NCBI GenBank assembly: GCA_951813295.1
Contig: CATOTI010000002.1
Location: forward strand, 496,001-560,000
Length of the DNA: 64,000 bases
Origin: an uncultured Pseudomonadales bacterium
GTDB taxonomy: Bacteria > Pseudomonadota > Gammaproteobacteria > Pseudomonadales > Azotimanducaceae
Direction of reading: 5' to 3'
Shown in pieces: positions 58,977 to 64,000 of the stretch (position 1 is the first letter of the stretch; every line of letters begins with the position of its first letter). The notes under the pieces were generated by a model. It was not told where the DNA came from. It saw only the letters and a program-made list of their open reading frames with translations, and ran no database searches. Made by a program: the position numbers and the translations under genes.

Positions 58977-61067
58977 CTAATCGCCCATCGCCGCCGCGTG
59001 GGCCTGGCGACGGATGTACTGTCGCAGCGCCTCGAGTTGACGGTCGGTGAGATCAGGAAACGCCGGCATCGCGCGCGATACCCGGGCACCATCACGCACG
59101 ATCGAGCGGAACACCGGTTCGGTTTCTGAAAGCGTCATGGCGGAAGCACGAAGGTCCGGCGCCATGCCGCCGGCGATGGCTTCGCCCCCGTGGCAACCGA
59201 TGCACATCTTCACCAGGTAGAGTTCCTCGCCTTCGAGCGCAAGCTCTTCGTCGACCTCGAAATCCGCTTCGACGATCGGCTCGGGGAAATACGGCGGCGG
59301 TTGCGTCGGAACCTCGCTTTCGGCGCCGAGAGCAAACGCGATCAGCCGTCGTTTGTGAACGCCATAGGCCCAACCGTGGGCTTCCGGTCCTTCACCCATT
59401 CGTGCGGCATAGGCACCACCAAAACCGACGAGTACGGCGACATACTGCACGCCGTCGATGCGATAGGTAATGGGTGGCGCAGAGATGCCGAGGCCGGTAT
59501 CGAAGGACCAGAGTTCATCGCCCGTCTTTGCGTCGTACGCTTTGAACCAACCACTCGTCTCACCCTGGAAGACGAGATTTCCCGCCGTCGTGAGCGTGCC
59601 GGATCCCCACGGTTCCGCCTGCGGCACCGACCAGACCTGTCGTTTCTCGACTGGATCCCACGCCTGCAGTTCGCCCTGGTAGTCCCGCGGCTGAGGTCCC
59701 ATCAGGAAACCCACGGCCGTATTGAGCTCGAACGGCGCCGGTTTGTACGTCTCTTCTTCGAACGTCGTGTCGTCGAAGTCCGTCGAAAGATGCAACGTCG
59801 GTAGATAGACCAAACCCGTCCCCGGGTTGTACGACATCGCGTGCCAGCTGTGTGCGCCCAACGGCGACGGCGTGATGACTTCCCGGCCGTCTTCGTAGCG
59901 CGCGCCCTCACGCTCGACCGGGCGGCCCGTCTCGAGATCGACGTGCGTCGCCCAGTTGACGTCGGCAAAGGCGTCCGCCGAGATCAGGCGTCCATCGGTC
60001 CGATCGATGACGTAGAAGAAACCGTTCTTCGGCGCGTGCAGTAGTGCTTTGACTGTCTCGCCGTCGATTTCGAGATCCGCGAGCACGATGTCCATGTTCG
60101 AGTTGTAGTCCCAGGTCTCGCCGGGCGTCGTCTGGTAGTGCCAGAGGTATTCACCCGTGTCGGGATCAAGCGCCACGATCGAGCAAAGGAAGAGGTTGTC
60201 GCCGCCACCGGGGCTACGCATTTTCTGATTCCACGGTGAGCCGTTACCCGTGCCGATGTAGATGGCATCGAGTTCCTCGTCGTAGGTGAACCCGTGCCAG
60301 GCGTTGCCCCCGCCGCCCTGCTCCCACCATTTACCGGTCCATGTTTCGGCCGCCATTTCCATGGCCGCGTTCTCGAAACCATCCGCCGGGTTGCCCGGCA
60401 CGATATGAAAACGCCAGGCGAGATCACCCGTCTCGGCGTCGTAGGCCGAAACGAATCCGCGCGCGGCGCCGTTCTCGGTCCCGCCGTTGCCGATCAGCAC
60501 CTTGCCTTTGAAAGCTTTGGGCGCGCCGGTGATGTAGAGCGGCTCACCAAGATCAAAGGTTCGGGTCGACCAGATGAGCTCACCCTGATCGAGGGACAAC
60601 GCGAGCAACCGCCCGTCCCAGGTGGCGGCGAAAAGCTTGTCGCCGTAGATCGCGAGCCCGCGGTTGTGCACCATGCCGGCCTGTTTGCGGCCACGGATTT
60701 CATCCGCGACTCGCGGGTCGTACTCCCAGAGGAGTTCACCCGACGTCGCATCGACCGCGCGTACGACGTTCATCGTCCCCGTGAAGTAGAGCACCCCGTC
60801 GAGCACCAGCGGTGTGGCGACGAGACCAACGTCATTGGGGAGATCCAGATACCAGGAAACCCCGAGATCGCTCACCGACTTCGTATCGATATCGGTCAGC
60901 GGGCTAAATCGTTGCTCGTTGTGGTTGCGACCGTAAGCGAGCCAATCGGCCGTATTGGATACGTCCGCGATCTCGCGATCCGTGATCCGCGGTACGCCAT
61001 CCGCGGCCATCGCGATCGAACCGAGCGTCGCCACGACGACGAGCAGGAACCGTTTCAGGGTGCCCAT
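58977..61067 (-). CDS. Quinohemoprotein alcohol dehydrogenase (PQQ plus cytochrome c)
   Basis: About 696 residues from ATG 61067 (MGTLKRFLLVVVATLGSIAMAADG, signal peptide). The eight-bladed PQQ domain has W-docking motifs: WLAYGRNHNEQRFSPL, AVDATSGELLWEYDPRV, GNGGTENGAARGFVSAYDAETGDLAWRFH, TWDYNSNMDIVLADL and GGNAWHGFTYD. The C-terminus (about 600-696) is a cytochrome c domain with CIGCHG and AMPAFPDLTD (Met ligand). The vicinal Cys pair of many methanol dehydrogenases is missing (MVHNRG at that place). It oxidises alcohols in the periplasm and passes electrons to the chain. It converges on the TonB receptor. Confidence 0.94.
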   Translation of the reverse strand: MGTLKRFLLVVVATLGSIAMAADGVPRITDREIADVSNTADWLAYGRNHNEQRFSPLTDIDTKSVSDLGVSWYLDLPNDVGLVATPLVLDGVLYFTGTMNVVRAVDATSGELLWEYDPRVADEIRGRKQAGMVHNRGLAIYGDKLFAATWDGRLLALSLDQGELIWSTRTFDLGEPLYITGAPKAFKGKVLIGNGGTENGAARGFVSAYDAETGDLAWRFHIVPGNPADGFENAAMEMAAETWTGKWWEQGGGGNAWHGFTYDEELDAIYIGTGNGSPWNQKMRSPGGGDNLFLCSIVALDPDTGEYLWHYQTTPGETWDYNSNMDIVLADLEIDGETVKALLHAPKNGFFYVIDRTDGRLISADAFADVNWATHVDLETGRPVEREGARYEDGREVITPSPLGAHSWHAMSYNPGTGLVYLPTLHLSTDFDDTTFEEETYKPAPFELNTAVGFLMGPQPRDYQGELQAWDPVEKRQVWSVPQAEPWGSGTLTTAGNLVFQGETSGWFKAYDAKTGDELWSFDTGLGISAPPITYRIDGVQYVAVLVGFGGAYAARMGEGPEAHGWAYGVHKRRLIAFALGAESEVPTQPPPYFPEPIVEADFEVDEELALEGEELYLVKMCIGCHGGEAIAGGMAPDLRASAMTLSETEPVFRSIVRDGARVSRAMPAFPDLTDRQLEALRQYIRRQAHAAAMGD

Positions 61068-61195
61068 CACCCTCCCCCCAAGGTTGTCCGACACGCCGAG
61101 CGTACCCCGGAACGCTCGTTTGCGCGCGTCGCGCGTCGCCCTCAGGGACCATGCGGTTGTCGCCAGACGAACATCACCTCGCGAACGCGGGCACG

Positions 61196-62479
61196 CTAGT
61201 CGGTCTTGTAGACCTCACCGCCTTTCATGACGAACGACACCGATTCCATCACTTCGATGTCTTCGAGCGGTGAGCCATCGACCGCGATGATGTCCGCGTA
61301 AAGCCCGGGCTCGATTCGCCCGACGCGGTCTTCCCAGTCGAGCAACGCCGCCGATCTGATCGTCGCTGCCTGCAACGCCTCGAGCGGCGTCATGCCGAAA
61401 CGCACCATCCGGGCGAACTGCTTACCGTTGTCGCCGTGCGGAAAGATGCCCGCATCACTACCGAAGACGACGTTGGCGCCTCGCTCGACCGCCATCCGGA
61501 AGCTCTCTCGCTGGATCGTCCCCACCTGGAGTTCCTTGTCGAGGTTCTCCTCTGGAACGCCGTTCTTCTCACCTTCGCTCAACGTGTATTCGGTGTTGTA
61601 GATGTCCATCGACAGCGCCGTGCCGTGTTGTTTGGCGAGCCGAATCGTCTCGCGATCCAGGTAGCTCGCGTGCTCGATCGAATCGACGCCCGCACGAATG
61701 GCGAATCGAATGCCTTCGTTGCCGTGGGCATGGGCCGCGACACGCCGGCCATGCATGTGCGCTTCGTCCACGATCGCCTGCATTTCCTCGAAGGTGTACT
61801 GGCGCTGACCGAGCTTCGTGCCTTTCGAGAACACACCACCCGTCGCGCAGAACTTGATCAGGTCTACGCCGTATTTGACGTTCTCACGCACCTTCTCGCG
61901 AATCGCCCAGGGGCCGTCGGCAACGCCGTCGCTGCGTTGAGCAAACGAGTGATTGAGGGTGTTGCTGTCACAGTGGCCACCCGTGATGCCGAGCCCTGGA
62001 CCCGAGACCGCCATCCGCGGACCGGGAACTTCTCCCGCGTCGATGGCGTTGCGTAGCGCCACATCCTGATAGTCGCCCGCGCCGACGTTGCGTATCGACG
62101 TGAATCCGGCCAGCAGCGTACGTTCGACATTCACCACGCCGCCGATCAGGCGGCGGTGCGGCGACTGGAAGAGCCCGGAGAAGTAGCTGCGCGCGAGCCC
62201 GCGCACGACATGGGTGTGCATATCCATCACACCCGGCAGGACGAACTTGTCGCCGAGATCGATGACGTTCGCACCGTCGGGAATCGCGATGTCGCCGCCG
62301 ACCGCTTCGATCCGATCGCCCCTGACGTGCACGATCTGATCGCTGAGCGTCTCGCCGGTCGCGACATCGAGCAAAACACCCGCTTTCACGAACACATCGG
62401 GCTCGTCCGCGGGCGACTCGACGCCATAAGCCAGGAGGACAACGGCCAGTGCAATGAGAGGTGGTTTCGGGAGATTCAT
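61196..62479 (-). CDS. Exported Xaa-Pro dipeptidase/prolidase-like amidohydrolase
   Basis: A 427-residue metal hydrolase with a signal peptide (MNLPKPPLIALAVVLLAYGVES). Motifs are VHVRGDRIEAVGGDIAIPDGANVIDLG, the HxH site FVLPGVMDMHTHVVRG, the metal-Lys segment VDLIKFCATGGVFSKGTKLGQRQYT, RVAAHAHGNEGIRFAIRAGVDSIEHASYL, and VFGSDAGIFPHGDNGKQFARMVRFG. This set matches the binuclear-metal prolidase/imidazolonepropionase-like group that acts on dipeptides and N-acyl amino acids. The substrate is not determinable. The alpha/beta hydrolase ends 34 bp upstream on the same strand. Confidence 0.9.
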   Translation of the reverse strand: MNLPKPPLIALAVVLLAYGVESPADEPDVFVKAGVLLDVATGETLSDQIVHVRGDRIEAVGGDIAIPDGANVIDLGDKFVLPGVMDMHTHVVRGLARSYFSGLFQSPHRRLIGGVVNVERTLLAGFTSIRNVGAGDYQDVALRNAIDAGEVPGPRMAVSGPGLGITGGHCDSNTLNHSFAQRSDGVADGPWAIREKVRENVKYGVDLIKFCATGGVFSKGTKLGQRQYTFEEMQAIVDEAHMHGRRVAAHAHGNEGIRFAIRAGVDSIEHASYLDRETIRLAKQHGTALSMDIYNTEYTLSEGEKNGVPEENLDKELQVGTIQRESFRMAVERGANVVFGSDAGIFPHGDNGKQFARMVRFGMTPLEALQAATIRSAALLDWEDRVGRIEPGLYADIIAVDGSPLEDIEVMESVSFVMKGGEVYKTD

Positions 62480-62513
62480 CTTCTCTAGTCAGTCCGCGAT
62501 GGCGGTTCTGACA

Positions 62514-63629
62514 CTACGCCTTCGCCGCCAGCCAATCAGCAATGAGATCCGCTACGTCCGACCGCGCGCGAGCCGGCGTCTCAAGGTAGTGATCGCCTTC
62601 GATCATGTGCAGCGTCTTGTCGGATGACGCGAGCGAGTCGTGGATGAATTGCGCATCCGTTGGGAAAACGCCCGTGTCCGCGTCCGCTTGGACGACGAGC
62701 GCTGGCGCCGTGATGCGGCCGAGATGAGGCGCCCCCCGACAGAACGATTCCCGCAGGCTCCACATCGAAAGCCAGGTGCGTAACGTATTCGTGAGACCGA
62801 TGCCTCGGGGCGAGAAATTGGCCGCTTTCGGGTCCCCGGCGTAGCACCAGCGTGGTTTTCGCTTCGACGGATCGATGGTCGGATCCATCAGGCGCAGATC
62901 CGCCCATGTGCGATAGAGGTTGAACGCCCGATCCGCCATGCCGTGTGCTTTCAGCCGATCGAGTTCTTCGAAGCACCAATCGGTGATTTTGTCGTTGCGG
63001 GCTTTCTGTGCCGCGCGGTACTGATTGATGAAATCGTGCGAATACGGCGGTCCGTTCGCCTCGTCGTACATGTTGAGGTCCGGATCGATGCTCGTCGGAT
63101 CACCTTCGTCGACGATCGACGGATCAAACCAATCGGTGAGGACCTCGGGCCGCCCACCATGGGCGCAAAGCGAGATGTAGAGGTCACCAGAACCGATCTC
63201 GTGCAACGCGTCCGGTAAGCGCATTCCCGGCGTCACGGTCATCGTCACGCCTGTCGACTGGGACTGGTATGCGCCCATCAACGAACCCCCGCCGGAATTG
63301 CCGAGCAAGACCACGGTTTCGACACCCGCCGTCTCCCTGAGCCAACGGACACCCACGCCGATATCGATCAGCGCGTGTTCGAGAAGGAAGTATTGCTCGA
63401 GACCACGGAAGCGCGTGTTCCAACCGAGAAAGCCGTAGCCGCGTTCGGCCATGAACTCGCCGAGATAGTGCTCACTGAAATCGACGTTGTAGTGCGTCGC
63501 GATCAAAGCGACTTTCGGCATGGTGCCGGTCGGGTGGACGTAGATGCCCTGGCAGGGATGAAAGCCGGCGCCGTTACGCGACGCCGTGGGCGAATCGAGC
63601 GAAATGAAAGTCCGAGTGACGTCAACCAT
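62514..63629 (-). CDS. Alpha/beta hydrolase
   Basis: About 371 residues from ATG 63629; the ORF's first 122 residues overlap the divergent acyl-CoA dehydrogenase region and read as non-coding. The fold shows KVALIATHYNVDFSEHYLGEFMAERGYGFLGWNTRF, the nucleophile elbow LLGNSGGGSLMGAYQ (GxSxG), and the late Asp/His pair in ALVVQADADTGVFPTDAQFIHD and MIEGDHYLETPA. A long insert lies between the elbow and the Asp. Substrate unknown; ester or C-C hydrolase is possible. It probably shares a transcript with the downstream amidohydrolase. Confidence 0.88.
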   Translation of the reverse strand: MVDVTRTFISLDSPTASRNGAGFHPCQGIYVHPTGTMPKVALIATHYNVDFSEHYLGEFMAERGYGFLGWNTRFRGLEQYFLLEHALIDIGVGVRWLRETAGVETVVLLGNSGGGSLMGAYQSQSTGVTMTVTPGMRLPDALHEIGSGDLYISLCAHGGRPEVLTDWFDPSIVDEGDPTSIDPDLNMYDEANGPPYSHDFINQYRAAQKARNDKITDWCFEELDRLKAHGMADRAFNLYRTWADLRLMDPTIDPSKRKPRWCYAGDPKAANFSPRGIGLTNTLRTWLSMWSLRESFCRGAPHLGRITAPALVVQADADTGVFPTDAQFIHDSLASSDKTLHMIEGDHYLETPARARSDVADLIADWLAAKA

Positions 63630-63737
63630 CGCGAGAATCCCTTCTGCAATAACCGCACGGCAATGCCCAGCGGCGAGGTAGCTGTTGCGTCCGCGTTTGC
63701 GCCACGCGAGCCTTAGGTAAACCGTCGAAGGCGAACC

Positions 63738-64000
63738 ATGCAAGAACGGCAGCTCATCGAAGCCATCAGAGCGCTTTCGCCCATGATCGAGGATCGGGCC
63801 GCGGAGGCGACGCGCCTGCGCCGACCGGTCGATGCGGTCATGCAGGCGGTCGAGGCGACCGAGGTATACCGATATTTCGTACCCAAACGCTTCGGCGGGT
63901 TCGAGTTCAGCCTCGAAGGGTTCATGGAGATCGGCACGATTCTCGGCGCCGCCGATGTCGCCACCGGGTGGGTCGTGACGTTCTATATCGAGCACAACTG
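63738..64000 (+). CDS. Acyl-CoA dehydrogenase family protein, cut by the window edge
   Basis: Only the first about 87 codons from ATG 63738 are visible: MQERQLIEAIRALSPMIEDRAAEATRLRRPVDAVMQAVEATEVYRYFVPKRFGGFEFSLEGFMEIGTILGAADVATGWVV. The N-terminal helical domain with the YFVPKRFGG motif matches the acyl-CoA dehydrogenase-like flavin monooxygenases (HsaA/HpaH-like hydroxylases). It may hydroxylate an aromatic or steroid-like substrate, or be a true acyl-CoA dehydrogenase; the visible part cannot decide. Divergent from the alpha/beta hydrolase. The ORF track omits it because it is open at the edge. Confidence 0.8.
   Translation, partial: MQERQLIEAIRALSPMIEDRAAEATRLRRPVDAVMQAVEATEVYRYFVPKRFGGFEFSLEGFMEIGTILGAADVATGWVVTFYIEHN

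Overview
The window is a GC-rich, densely coded chromosomal segment from a gammaproteobacterium. The homodimeric pyruvate dehydrogenase pair aceE-aceF, ttcA, sbcB, ampG, yajQ, the divergent ampD/nadC pair and a TonB-dependent receptor all fit that class. I cannot place it at genus level. The accessory content (phytanoyl-CoA dioxygenase, quinoprotein dehydrogenases, dimethylformamidase-like enzyme, CoA transferase, amine oxidase, amidohydrolases) suggests a free-living or host-associated marine/environmental heterotroph; this is inference. No rRNA, tRNA or CRISPR array was seen.

Layout. 1-2120: PEP carboxylase, running off the left edge. 2268-6959: a TPR protein, a GH108 muramidase broken by an in-frame UGA, and a collagen-like beta-propeller lipoprotein. 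7091-9250: a GrdB/PrdB-family selenoprotein that the ORF track splits in two at its UGA, with a convincing bacterial SECIS hairpin, divergent from a PhyH dioxygenase. 9255-14794: AlkD-like protein, PQQ protein, lone AAA ATPase and MATE pump. 14791-21288: ttcA, sbcB, DASS transporter, aminopeptidase, acyltransferase and a coiled-coil membrane protein. 21396-23694: groESL with sigma70-type promoter, CIRCE operator, a 5'-UTR hairpin, five hairpins after groEL and an intrinsic terminator. 23731-34767: HEAT-repeat protein, fxsA, alkyltransferase-like protein, ampG-yajQ, cobalamin adenosyltransferase, aceEF, ROK sugar kinase, ampD/nadC.

34768-38430 is a mobile-element nest. Two copies of a palindrome-rich repeat lie side by side. 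One is split by an IS256-family element with an exact 8-bp target duplication, the other by an IS110-family element whose 3' non-coding end is long enough to encode a bridge RNA. A truncated gene abuts the right side.

38619-64000 is metabolic: a small lipoprotein, a stand-alone SAM-HAT C-terminal domain protein, ChrR-type cupin, serine hydrolase, phosphoesterase, dimethylformamidase-like protein, a duplicated CoA transferase, reductase, glyoxalase-fold protein, two amidohydrolases, copper amine oxidase, LLM flavoprotein, TrmO, class III aminotransferase with an RpiR regulator, a TonB receptor whose signal peptide is out of frame, a quinohemoprotein dehydrogenase, an alpha/beta hydrolase and the start of an acyl-CoA dehydrogenase. 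Together these look like uptake and oxidation of amides, amines, alcohols and acyl-CoA esters.

The strongest overlooked feature is the selenoprotein gene with its SECIS element at 7091-8233.
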